Source: Dehalococcoidia bacterium
GTDB lineage: Bacteria; Chloroflexota; Dehalococcoidia; Tepidiformales; Tepidiformaceae
NCBI GenBank assembly: GCA_009839725.1
Contig: VXPF01000151.1
Span: forward strand, 1 to 32,275
Direction of reading: 5' to 3'
Length of the DNA stretch: 32,275 bases
Positions 16,614 to 23,296 of this stretch are shown here, piece after piece. A model generated the notes under the pieces. That model searched no databases. It was not told the origin of the DNA and was given only the letters and a program-made list of their open reading frames with translations. Positions within the stretch are counted from its first letter, which is position 1. Each line of letters begins with the position of its first letter. Made by a program: the position numbers and the translations under genes.

Positions 16614-17951
16614 CTACCGCTCGCTGAACTCCAGGTTCAGCTCCAGCAGCCCGAGCATCACCCCCGGCTGGTGCCGCAGGTCGTTCTTGCCCGGCGCCAG
16701 CCGCAGGTCGTCCAGCCGATCGAGGAGCACGTTCGTCGCGATGTTCTGCTCCAGGCGCGAGAGCCCCGCCCCCGGACACGACCGCGGCCCCTGCCCGAAG
16801 GTCACGTGCCGACCCGGGCTCGGACGCGTCAGGTCGATCTCCTCCGCGTTCGGGTACTCGTCCTCGTCGCGGTTCCCCGCCCCGTAGCGCAGGTGGATCA
16901 CCGACCCAGCCGGGATCGTCACGCCCTGCACCACGATGTCCTTGATCGGACGGCGGCCCGAGAGGCCCTGCGTCGGGGCGTACAGCCGCAGGCACTCCTC
17001 CACGAAGAAGCGCACCTTCGAGCGGTCGGCCCGCAGCTCTTCGGCGAGGTCCGGCTTCTGCGCGAGCACCATCGCCTCCGCCGTCAGGGCGTACTGCGTC
17101 GTCTCGTTCCCGCCGATGTGCATCCCGTAGGCGACGCTCACCACCTCGGCGTCCGTCAGCGGCCGCTTCTCGTCGCCGTACTCCACCTGCGTCAGGTAGG
17201 AGATCATGTCGTCCTTCGGGTTCTGCCGCTTCTCCCGCACGTGCTTCCCGATGTACTCGTGGAAGGCCGCCAGCGTGCGCGCGTTCTCCGCCTCGTCCTC
17301 CTCGGGCAGCAGGTTCCGGTGGGTCGAGCCGAACACGAACCGCCGCACCTGCGCCTCCTCCCACTTCCGCAGCGTCGGCATGTCCTCCAGCGGGAACCCG
17401 AGGATCGTCGTGATCACCATCTGCGGCAGCGGCGCAGCGAACTCCGTCACGTACTCGACCGAGCCCCGCTCGATCCAGCGGTCGATGAGCTCGTTCACGA
17501 AGCCCGTGATCATCTCCGTGTTGCGACCGGCGCCCACCGCCCCCACCCAGGGATTCGTGAGCTGCTCACGGTGCCACCGGTGCTGCTCCATGTTCGGGCG
17601 CAGGCTTAGGCCCGCGTCGATGGCGTCGCCGTGGCCCTCCTCCATGAGGATCTCCCGCTCCACCTCCTGCCCCGCGTTGCGCTGGCCGTAGTTGAGCGGG
17701 AAGGTCTCCGTGTCCCGCACGATCCGGGCCACATCCTCGTACTTCGTGAGGATGAAGCCGTCCTTGTCCGGCGTGTCACCGCCCCCCGGGATGCGCAGCA
17801 CGGGCGCGTCCTTGTGCAGGATGCGGTACGCGTCGAACCAGTACTCCTGCGAGCCCGGCGCGAACAGGTCCACGTCCTCCACGCTGAAGGGGCACTGCCC
17901 CTCCGCCTCCATCATCGCCAGGTCGTGCTTCGACATTGCTTCTGTGGACAT
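16614..17951 (-). CDS. Cytochrome P450
   Basis: A 445-aa soluble bacterial cytochrome P450 monooxygenase. The oxygen-activating I-helix motif is GGNETT (280-285). The ExxR pair is Glu319-Arg322 (ECLR). The heme-binding loop is FGQGPRSCPG with Cys392 as the iron ligand. There is no membrane anchor, so it needs an external ferredoxin and reductase, neither of which is encoded here. The start at 17951 has a G-rich weak ribosome-binding site; a second ATG five codons later is possible. The frame stays open far upstream, but that part overlaps the crotonase gene and has no P450 similarity. It follows the crotonase by 128 bases. A GCGCGT/ACGCGC hairpin (16563-16579) lies 35-51 bases after the stop. 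The substrate is unknown; its company with flavin monooxygenases suggests a hydrophobic or cyclic compound. Confidence 0.95.
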   Translation of the reverse strand: MSTEAMSKHDLAMMEAEGQCPFSVEDVDLFAPGSQEYWFDAYRILHKDAPVLRIPGGGDTPDKDGFILTKYEDVARIVRDTETFPLNYGQRNAGQEVEREILMEEGHGDAIDAGLSLRPNMEQHRWHREQLTNPWVGAVGAGRNTEMITGFVNELIDRWIERGSVEYVTEFAAPLPQMVITTILGFPLEDMPTLRKWEEAQVRRFVFGSTHRNLLPEEDEAENARTLAAFHEYIGKHVREKRQNPKDDMISYLTQVEYGDEKRPLTDAEVVSVAYGMHIGGNETTQYALTAEAMVLAQKPDLAEELRADRSKVRFFVEECLRLYAPTQGLSGRRPIKDIVVQGVTIPAGSVIHLRYGAGNRDEDEYPNAEEIDLTRPSPGRHVTFGQGPRSCPGAGLSRLEQNIATNVLLDRLDDLRLAPGKNDLRHQPGVMLGLLELNLEFSER

Positions 17952-18052
17952 CAGAACCCCCGCCGGGCCCGACTCGGCGGCCACACGCAACCCATCGCGG
18001 CCCGGAATGGCCCCTATCGTACGCCTCCCCGCAAGACGGTGGGGGTCTGCTG

Positions 18053-18074
18053 GTCCCCGGTAGGTCCTGGGGAC
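18053..18074 (-). terminator. Terminator-like hairpin after the crotonase gene
   Basis: GTCCCCGG (18053-18060) pairs with CTGGGGAC (18067-18074), eight pairs including one G-T, around a six-base loop. It starts six bases past the crotonase stop on the minus strand. No T-run follows, so termination would be partial or factor-dependent. Confidence 0.35.
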
Positions 18075-18079
18075 TGGGG

Positions 18080-18886
18080 CTACGGCCGCGGTGACCCGTA
18101 CACCGACTCGATCGACTCCCCCGCGTCGAAGCGATCCTGGATGTCGCCCATCGTCGCGATCGCTTCTTCCGTGCCGACCACGGTCTGGAAGAGGCGCTGC
18201 TCGTTCGTGAGCGCTTCCGAGAGCCCCAGGTCGTCGTTGTCGATCAGGATCTGCTTGAGCGTCGCCAGCGCCTGTGCCGGGCGGTCTGCGAGGCGGCTCG
18301 CCCAGTCCAGCGCCACCTCCACCGACGTGCCGTCGGGCACTACCCGGTTCACCCCGCCCAGCTCGTAGATACGCTGCGCCGTCATCGGCGTGCCGTCGAG
18401 CACCATCTCCGCCGTCGCCGTGCGCCCGATGATGCGCGCCAGCCGGCTCGTCCCCCCGATGCCCGTGGTCAGCGCGATCTGGACCTCCGGCTGCCCGAAT
18501 CGCGCCTGCTCCTCCGCGATGCGCAGGTCGCAGGCCCACCCCAGCTCCGCCCCGCCCCCGGAGCAGTCGCCCGAGATGGCCGCGATCGTGACGACGGGCG
18601 TCTTCGCCAGCTCTTCCAGGCAGGTGCCCCAGCCCCCGCCCGTCCCCGTCGTCGGCTCGCCCGTGACCGTGTTGCGCAGGTCGCGCAGCCAGGCGTGCTC
18701 ATACCAGTGCCCCGGCGTCCCCGAGGCCAGTACCGACACCCGTGCGCCCCCCTCACGCGCCTCAACCAGCGCATCGCCCAGCTGCCCCACGCCCTCCCAC
18801 GAGCCGTGGTTGTTGATGTCCGGGTTCGACATGGTGATGAGCGCGACGCCCTCGCGCGGTCGTTCCAGCGTGACGATATCGGGCAT
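18080..18886 (-). CDS. Enoyl-CoA hydratase/isomerase (crotonase) family protein
   Basis: A 268-aa crotonase-fold protein. Residues 106-140 carry the family core: SGGGAEL with Glu114 and FGQPEV with Glu134, the two positions that act as acid/base pair in enoyl-CoA hydratase, plus the TGIGGTSRL loop. The first oxyanion-hole segment is unusual: instead of FSAGADL it reads ASGTPGHWYEHAWL, with extra aromatic and histidine residues. So the substrate and reaction may differ from plain hydration (isomerase, dehalogenase or lyase activities exist in this family). The length is normal. The start has AGGAGG seven bases upstream. It lies between the nitroreductase (98 bases upstream) and the P450, all on the minus strand. 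A leader resembling those of the flavin monooxygenases precedes it, suggesting shared regulation. Confidence 0.88.
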   Translation of the reverse strand: MPDIVTLERPREGVALITMSNPDINNHGSWEGVGQLGDALVEAREGGARVSVLASGTPGHWYEHAWLRDLRNTVTGEPTTGTGGGWGTCLEELAKTPVVTIAAISGDCSGGGAELGWACDLRIAEEQARFGQPEVQIALTTGIGGTSRLARIIGRTATAEMVLDGTPMTAQRIYELGGVNRVVPDGTSVEVALDWASRLADRPAQALATLKQILIDNDDLGLSEALTNEQRLFQTVVGTEEAIATMGDIQDRFDAGESIESVYGSPRP

Positions 18887-18914
18887 GGCGGAGCCTCCTC
18901 CTGCGAGTGCGCGA

Positions 18915-18920
18915 ACGATA
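18915..18920 (-). promoter_or_regulatory. Candidate -10 element of the crotonase gene
   Basis: TATCGT on the minus strand, 29-34 bases upstream of the ATG, is followed by CGCGCACTCGC and then the ribosome-binding site. The same order (TATCAT, CGCGCGGCACTC, GGAGG) precedes both flavin monooxygenases. A CCCCGC/GCGGGG hairpin (18924-18942) lies just upstream and may end the nitroreductase transcript. Confidence 0.4.
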
Positions 18921-18984
18921 CAGCCCCGCGGTCTCGGCGGGGTTCGACCCTCCCGGATCGGCTACACCCTCGCGGTGGGAACAC

Positions 18985-19680
18985 CTAGGGGTGTTCCTGC
19001 TGATTTCCCCAGGTGTCGAAGTGGACGACGCTCTCCACCGGCATCCGGCGCGGCTGCGAGAAGCGCCCCCGGATCGGATACCCGAGGGGCACGATCGCGA
19101 CCGCCGTCGACCCCTCGGGCAGCTCCAGAAGCTCGTCGAGCTTCGGGCCCGTCCCGAACGTCGTCAGCGGCGCGCCGATGCCGTAGGCGCGCGCCGCCAG
19201 CGCCAGGTTCTGGATGGCCCCGAAGATGAAGCCCCCGTACGTGATCCCGGTGCGCGTCGACTCCGGCCCGCCGATCACACCCGTGATGACGGGCACCATC
19301 AGCACGGGCGCCTCGCCGATGTGGTTCGCGAGGTACGTCACCGAGCGCAGGCCGGAAGCGTCGAGTCCCGTCTCCGCGTCGACCACCTTGTCGAAGTCGG
19401 AGAACTGGACGCGCCCGCCCCCTTCCAGCGCGGCCGGGTCGGCGCGCCCGTACGTCGCCTCGAACACGCCCTTCCACCACTCCGCGATCTGCGCCTTCTT
19501 CGCCTCGTCGCGCACGACCACCCAGCCCCAGATCTGCGAGTTGCCGCCGGTGGGGCCGCGGATGGCCGCATCCAACAGCTCCCAGAGGATTTCGTCGGGA
19601 ATCGGGTCGGACCCGAGGAAGCGGCGGGCCGGGGTTGAGTGGATCGCCTCCAGCACGTCGAGCGGTTCGCGTTCTGCCAT
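18985..19680 (-). CDS. Nitroreductase family flavoprotein
   Basis: A 231-aa FMN-dependent oxidoreductase of the nitroreductase superfamily. It shows the N-terminal TPARRF (phosphate-binding arginines of FMN), RGPTGGNSQIWGW (about residues 39-51, matching the family's P-S-x-x-N-x-Q-P-W), a GFIFGAIQNLALAARAYGIG helix and the terminal PLGYP motif. Such enzymes use NAD(P)H to reduce nitro groups, quinones, enones or free flavin. The start at 19680 has AGGAG eight bases upstream and begins directly before the conserved region; an upstream in-frame ATG overlaps the preceding gene and is rejected. It begins 28 bases after the flavin monooxygenase stop, so the two are very likely cotranscribed. It could supply reduced flavin to that enzyme (inference) or reduce a pathway intermediate. 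Confidence 0.92.
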   Translation of the reverse strand: MAEREPLDVLEAIHSTPARRFLGSDPIPDEILWELLDAAIRGPTGGNSQIWGWVVVRDEAKKAQIAEWWKGVFEATYGRADPAALEGGGRVQFSDFDKVVDAETGLDASGLRSVTYLANHIGEAPVLMVPVITGVIGGPESTRTGITYGGFIFGAIQNLALAARAYGIGAPLTTFGTGPKLDELLELPEGSTAVAIVPLGYPIRGRFSQPRRMPVESVVHFDTWGNQQEHP

Positions 19681-19708
19681 CGTGTTGCTCCTGTCTCCTC
19701 GGACCGCG

Positions 19709-20941
19709 CTAGGCCCGGGCCAGCTCGGTGTAGTTGATTGCGGGGTCGTGCCCCACGAACGTCTTGCCAAGGTCCTCGTAATGCCGCCACGTGATCAGCG
19801 TGTGCGTCGCCGACTGCTGCGCGTCCCGCAGCTGGCGCTCGAGCGGGCTCTCCATGCGGCTGCCGGTCGTGCCTGCCGTGTTGTTGATCATCCCCACCAC
19901 CTGCCGCACCGCCTGGGCCGCGTGCGCGCAGGCCAGGTACGCGGGCCGGTAGACCTCCCAGTCGGGCGTGAGCCGTCCGCCCTCGTTGGCGCCCGGCCCC
20001 AGGTGGGCCTCCATCGCGTCCTGCGTCTCCAGCATGAAGGTGCGCGCCGCCATGTACGTCGCCTGCGCCTCGCCGATGCGGTAGTGCACCTGCGGCATGT
20101 CCATCAGGGGCGAGGCCAGCCCCCAGGGCGTCTTCTTCTGCGCGAGGTCGATGAACGACTCGATTGCCGACTTGCAGACGCCCAGCGCAACCGCCGACTT
20201 CGTGTAGACGGCGTGACAGGGGTTCCGCAGGGTCGGCGTGGCCCACTGCCGGCTCGGGGCCAGTGCCCGCCCCGGAAGCAGGTGCTCGGGAGGCACGTAG
20301 GTGCCGTCCATGCGGATGTCGTGGCTGCCGCTCCCGCGCATTCCCGCCGAGTTCCAGGTGTCGATGATCTCGAAGTCGTCGCGGGGCACCAGGAAGGAGT
20401 TCTCCGCGCCCTCGCCCGTCGCCTCGTCGACGACGAAGGGCGAGATGACGAAGCCCCAGGTGGCGTTGTGGCACCCGCTCGCGAAGGCGCCCTGGTAGCT
20501 GAGCCGCCAGCCGTCGCCCTCGCGCCGCGCCGTCTGCCCGGGGTTGGGACCGTTCGGCGTCCCCAGTCCACCCACGACAACCGCGTCCCAATCGTCGAAC
20601 AGCTTGTCGCACAGGGCGCGGTCCATCTGCCGCACCACCAGCCCGTTCGTCTCCGAGTGAATCTGCACGATCCAGCCGACCGACCCGTCGATCGCGGAGG
20701 CCGCCTCGATCGTCTCGATCTGCTCGCGAGCGCTCAGCTCCTCCCCGCCCAGCTCCCCCGGCACCGCCATGCGGAACAGACCCTGCCCGGCCATCTCCTT
20801 CGATGCCCAGGCGGGCATGTGGCGCAGTTCCTGCGCCTCGTCGCCGGCCGCCCGCAGCTGTTCGCTCAGGCCGGCGACGCGGTCCACCATCGGGGTCTGA
20901 CGGTTCTTGTCCCGCTGCTCGCCGATCTCGGGTCGCACCAT
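19709..20941 (-). CDS. Acyl-CoA dehydrogenase-fold flavin monooxygenase (HsaA/DszC-like), copy 1
   Basis: A 410-aa protein of the acyl-CoA dehydrogenase fold, in the group D flavin monooxygenase branch (HsaA, DszC, HpaB-related C2 enzymes). These use reduced flavin from a separate reductase to hydroxylate phenols or heterocycles. The N-terminal helical domain ends in SAIDGSVGWIVQIHSETN, the pattern typical of this branch. The middle beta domain has GAFASGCHNATWGF and GSGSHDIRMDGTYVP. The C-terminal domain has SPLERQLRDAQQSATH, the arginine and histidine region of the Acyl-CoA_dh_2 family. I see no catalytic-base Glu arrangement that would favour a true acyl-CoA dehydrogenase. The start at 20941 has GGAGGT upstream. 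It is a close paralogue of the next gene upstream (roughly three quarters identical by eye). The nitroreductase follows after 28 bases. Confidence 0.87.
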   Translation of the reverse strand: MVRPEIGEQRDKNRQTPMVDRVAGLSEQLRAAGDEAQELRHMPAWASKEMAGQGLFRMAVPGELGGEELSAREQIETIEAASAIDGSVGWIVQIHSETNGLVVRQMDRALCDKLFDDWDAVVVGGLGTPNGPNPGQTARREGDGWRLSYQGAFASGCHNATWGFVISPFVVDEATGEGAENSFLVPRDDFEIIDTWNSAGMRGSGSHDIRMDGTYVPPEHLLPGRALAPSRQWATPTLRNPCHAVYTKSAVALGVCKSAIESFIDLAQKKTPWGLASPLMDMPQVHYRIGEAQATYMAARTFMLETQDAMEAHLGPGANEGGRLTPDWEVYRPAYLACAHAAQAVRQVVGMINNTAGTTGSRMESPLERQLRDAQQSATHTLITWRHYEDLGKTFVGHDPAINYTELARA

Positions 20942-20979
20942 GCCGCCTACCTCCGGTCCGCGAGTGCCGCGCGATGATA
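20942..20979 (-). promoter_or_regulatory. Conserved leader and -10 element of monooxygenase copy 1
   Basis: Read on the minus strand: TATCAT (20974-20979), CGCGCGGCACTC, GCGGACC, then GGAGGT before the ATG. The whole stretch matches the leader of copy 2 with only about two differences. TATCAT would serve as -10; no -35 is apparent. Confidence 0.5.
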
Positions 20980-20997
20980 CGGGAGCAATGCTGTAGG

Positions 20998-21027
20998 GGC
21001 GGAGCACCCGCTCGGGGGCGCTCCGCC
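20998..21027 (-). terminator. Terminator-like hairpin between the two monooxygenase genes
   Basis: GGCGGAGC (20998-21005) pairs perfectly with GCTCCGCC (21020-21027), with further CCC/GGG pairing inside the loop. It starts eight bases after the copy 2 stop on the minus strand. The downstream side reads CCCTACAGCATT, without a real T-run. With the separate promoter-like leader that follows, copy 1 is probably transcribed on its own. Confidence 0.45.
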
Positions 21028-21034
21028 GCCCGCG

Positions 21035-22270
21035 CTAGGCGCGGCGCAGCTCCATGTAGTTGGCCGCGGGGTCGTGCCCCACGAACGTCTTGCCCAGGTC
21101 CTCGTAGTGGCGCCACGAGATCAGCGCGTGCGTCGCCGACTGGTGCGCGTCGCGCAGGTGGCGCTCCAGCGGGCTGTCCATCCGGCTCCCGGTCGTCCCC
21201 GCGGTGTTGTTGATGATGCCGACCACGTGGCGCACCGCCTGCGCCGAGTGCGCGCATGCCAGGTAGGCCGGCCAGAACACGTCCCATTCCGGCTCCAGCC
21301 GCCCGCCGTCCGCGGGCTTCTGCCACCCCAGGTGCGCCTCCATCGCGTCCTGCGTGTCCAGCACGAAGGTGCGCGCCGCCATGTAGGTCGCCATCGCCTC
21401 GCCGATGCGGTAGTGCACCTGCGGCATGTCCTTGAGCGGCGAGGCCAGGCCCCAGGGCGTCTTCACGTTCGCCAGATCGATGAACGACTCGATCGCCCCC
21501 TTGCACACCCCCAGCGCCACCGCCGACTTGTTGTAGACGGCGTGGCAGGGGTTCCGGAACGTCGGGTTGTCCCACTGCTCGCTCGGCGCCAACGGGCGGT
21601 CGGGCAGCAGGTGCTCGGGAGGCACGTACGTGCCGTCCATGCGCACGTCGTGGCTGCCACTCCCCCGCATCCCCGCCGTGTCCCACGTATCGACGATCTC
21701 GAACTCGCCCTTCGGCACCATGAACGAGTTCTCCGCGCCCTCGCCCGTCTCTTCGTTCATCACCACCGGCGACATCACGAAGTTCCAGGTCGCGTTGTGG
21801 CAGCCGCTCGCGAACGAGCCCTGGTAGCTCAGCCTCCAGCCGTCCCCCTCGCGCTTCGCCGTGCGCCCCGGGTTCGGCCCGTTCGGCGGCCCCAGCCCCG
21901 AGCACACGAGCGCGTCCCAGTCGTCGAAGATCTTGTCGCACAGCGCCCGGTCCATGCGCCGCACCACCAGCCCGTTGATCTCCGAGTTGATGTGCGTGCA
22001 CCACCCCACCGAGCCGTCGATCGCGGAGACCGCCTCGACGTTCTCGATCTGCTCGCGAGCGCTCACGTCCTCCCCGCCCAGCTCCTTCGGCAGCGCGTAC
22101 CGGTAGAGGCCGTTGGCGGCCATCTCCTTGGCCGCCCACGGGGGCAGGTGGCGCAGCTCCTGCGCTTCGTCCCCCGCCGCCCGCAGCATCTCCCGCATGC
22201 TCTCGATGCGCTCGAGCATGGGCGTCTGCTTGATCTCGTTCTGCCGTTCGATGATTTCGGGGCGCACCAT
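21035..22270 (-). CDS. Acyl-CoA dehydrogenase-fold flavin monooxygenase (HsaA/DszC-like), copy 2
   Basis: A 411-aa paralogue of the following gene, with the same three-domain layout and motifs: SAIDGSVGWCTHINSEIN, GSFASGCHNATWNF, GSGSHDVRMDGTYVP and SPLERHLRDAHQSATH. Differences cluster in the first 45 residues, the loop before DGGRLEPEWDVF, and around residues 110-140, where copy 2 has GWCTHIN where copy 1 has GWIVQIH. That region lines the active site in this fold, so substrate preference may differ. The start at 22270 has GGAGGT seven bases upstream and matches copy 1 exactly in its first five residues (MVRPE). The 93-base gap to copy 1 holds a hairpin and a leader. Reaction: probable two-component flavin hydroxylation of an aromatic, steroid-like or heterocyclic substrate (inference from family). 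Confidence 0.87.
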   Translation of the reverse strand: MVRPEIIERQNEIKQTPMLERIESMREMLRAAGDEAQELRHLPPWAAKEMAANGLYRYALPKELGGEDVSAREQIENVEAVSAIDGSVGWCTHINSEINGLVVRRMDRALCDKIFDDWDALVCSGLGPPNGPNPGRTAKREGDGWRLSYQGSFASGCHNATWNFVMSPVVMNEETGEGAENSFMVPKGEFEIVDTWDTAGMRGSGSHDVRMDGTYVPPEHLLPDRPLAPSEQWDNPTFRNPCHAVYNKSAVALGVCKGAIESFIDLANVKTPWGLASPLKDMPQVHYRIGEAMATYMAARTFVLDTQDAMEAHLGWQKPADGGRLEPEWDVFWPAYLACAHSAQAVRHVVGIINNTAGTTGSRMDSPLERHLRDAHQSATHALISWRHYEDLGKTFVGHDPAANYMELRRA

Positions 22271-22307
22271 GCCGCCACCTCCGGTCCGTGAGTGCCGCGC
22301 GATGATA
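22271..22307 (-). promoter_or_regulatory. Conserved leader and -10 element of monooxygenase copy 2
   Basis: Minus strand TATCAT (22302-22307), CGCGCGGCACTC, ACGGACC and GGAGGT precede the ATG. It is nearly base-for-base the same as the leader of copy 1. Confidence 0.5.
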
Positions 22308-22332
22308 CCGGAGCCGCGAACCGGCGGTGGAC

Positions 22333-23199
22333 CTACGCCTCCAGGCCCCGAAACTCCACCCCAGCCTCCCCGTCGAAGCGCCGCCGCATGACCGCGAACG
22401 CCTCCTCCGAGCGGTCCGCCAGCACGAACCGGCGCCCCAGCTCCAGCGCCGCCGCCCCCGCTGTCCCGCTCCCCGCCACGAGGTCCACCACCAGGCCCCC
22501 GGGCGGCGACGACGCGGCCACGATGCGCTTCAGCACGCCCAGCGGCTTCTGCGTCGGGTAGCCCAGCTTCTCCTTGCCCGTTGGGCTCACGATCGTGTGC
22601 CACCAGGTATCCGTGGGCAGCTTGCCCCGAGCCGCCTTCTCCTTCCCCACCAGCCCCGGCGCCATGTAGGGGATGCGCTCGACCTCGTCCACGTTGAACA
22701 GATTCCGGTCGGGGTCCTTCGCGTAGAAGAGGATCGTGTCGTGCTTCGCCGGCCAGCGCTTCTTCGGACGCCCCCCGTAGTCGTACGCCCAGATGATCTC
22801 GTTGACGAAGCACTCCCGACCGAAGATCTGGTCGAGCAGCACCTTCGCGTAGTGCGCCTCGCGGTAGTCGAGGTGCAGGTAGAGCGACCCGCTCGTCTTA
22901 AGCACTCGCCGCGACTCGACCAGGAACGGCTCAAGGAACCCAAGGTAGTCGTCGAATACGTCGTCGAACGACCGCGATCCCAGCCGGACCGTCTCGTACC
23001 GCCGCCCCCCGAACCCGATCCGGTCCCCTTCGCCGTCCTCCACCCGCTTCGCCCGGGTCCGCTCCCGCTCCTGACGCTTCCCCGTATTGAACGGCGGGTC
23101 GAGGTACACCAGGTCCACCGACTCGTCCGCCAGCCCCCGCGCCACCTCCACCCCGTCGGCGCAGTGCACCGTGCCGCGCGGTCCGGCGCTCTCGCTCAT
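22333..23199 (-). CDS. Site-specific DNA methyltransferase, beta class (N6-adenine or N4-cytosine)
   Basis: A 288-aa SAM-dependent DNA methyltransferase. Catalytic motif IV, DPPF (34-37), lies near the N terminus, and the SAM-binding motif I, VAGSGT (241-246), near the C terminus. This order defines the beta class (CcrM-like and Mod-like enzymes). GYPTQKPLGVLKRIV before motif I is the usual motif X region, and SGSLYLHLDYREAHY matches the motif V/VI area. The target-recognition part lies between, including WAYDYGGRPKKRW. No restriction endonuclease or specificity subunit is adjacent, so it looks like an orphan with an epigenetic role or a remnant of a restriction system. The start lacks a clear ribosome-binding site. 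It is separated by 97 bases from the metallopeptidase gene and 62 bases from the monooxygenase gene. Confidence 0.93.
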   Translation of the reverse strand: MSESAGPRGTVHCADGVEVARGLADESVDLVYLDPPFNTGKRQERERTRAKRVEDGEGDRIGFGGRRYETVRLGSRSFDDVFDDYLGFLEPFLVESRRVLKTSGSLYLHLDYREAHYAKVLLDQIFGRECFVNEIIWAYDYGGRPKKRWPAKHDTILFYAKDPDRNLFNVDEVERIPYMAPGLVGKEKAARGKLPTDTWWHTIVSPTGKEKLGYPTQKPLGVLKRIVAASSPPGGLVVDLVAGSGTAGAAALELGRRFVLADRSEEAFAVMRRRFDGEAGVEFRGLEA

Positions 23200-23296
23200 G
23201 CGGGGATGGTAGTGGAACGAAACACCTGCGTGAGTCGGAAACCCAACGTATTCAGGTCCAGATGGCCTCGCAGTCCTTGGAGGTCGTGTTGTTTCG

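Noticed and set aside
16614-18539. P450 frame extended upstream to 18539
   Set aside because: The extra 196 codons lie inside the crotonase gene in another frame and look like out-of-frame crotonase sequence; the P450 family start fits 17951.
18921-18960. GGTTCGA-like T-loop suggesting a tRNA
   Set aside because: The flanking bases do not form a T-stem, acceptor stem or anticodon arm of any tRNA.
19338-22139. Minus-strand open frame of over 900 codons across nitroreductase and both monooxygenases
   Set aside because: It is in a different frame from three well-supported genes, is low-complexity Arg/Gly-rich, and mirrors their duplication only because the DNA is duplicated.
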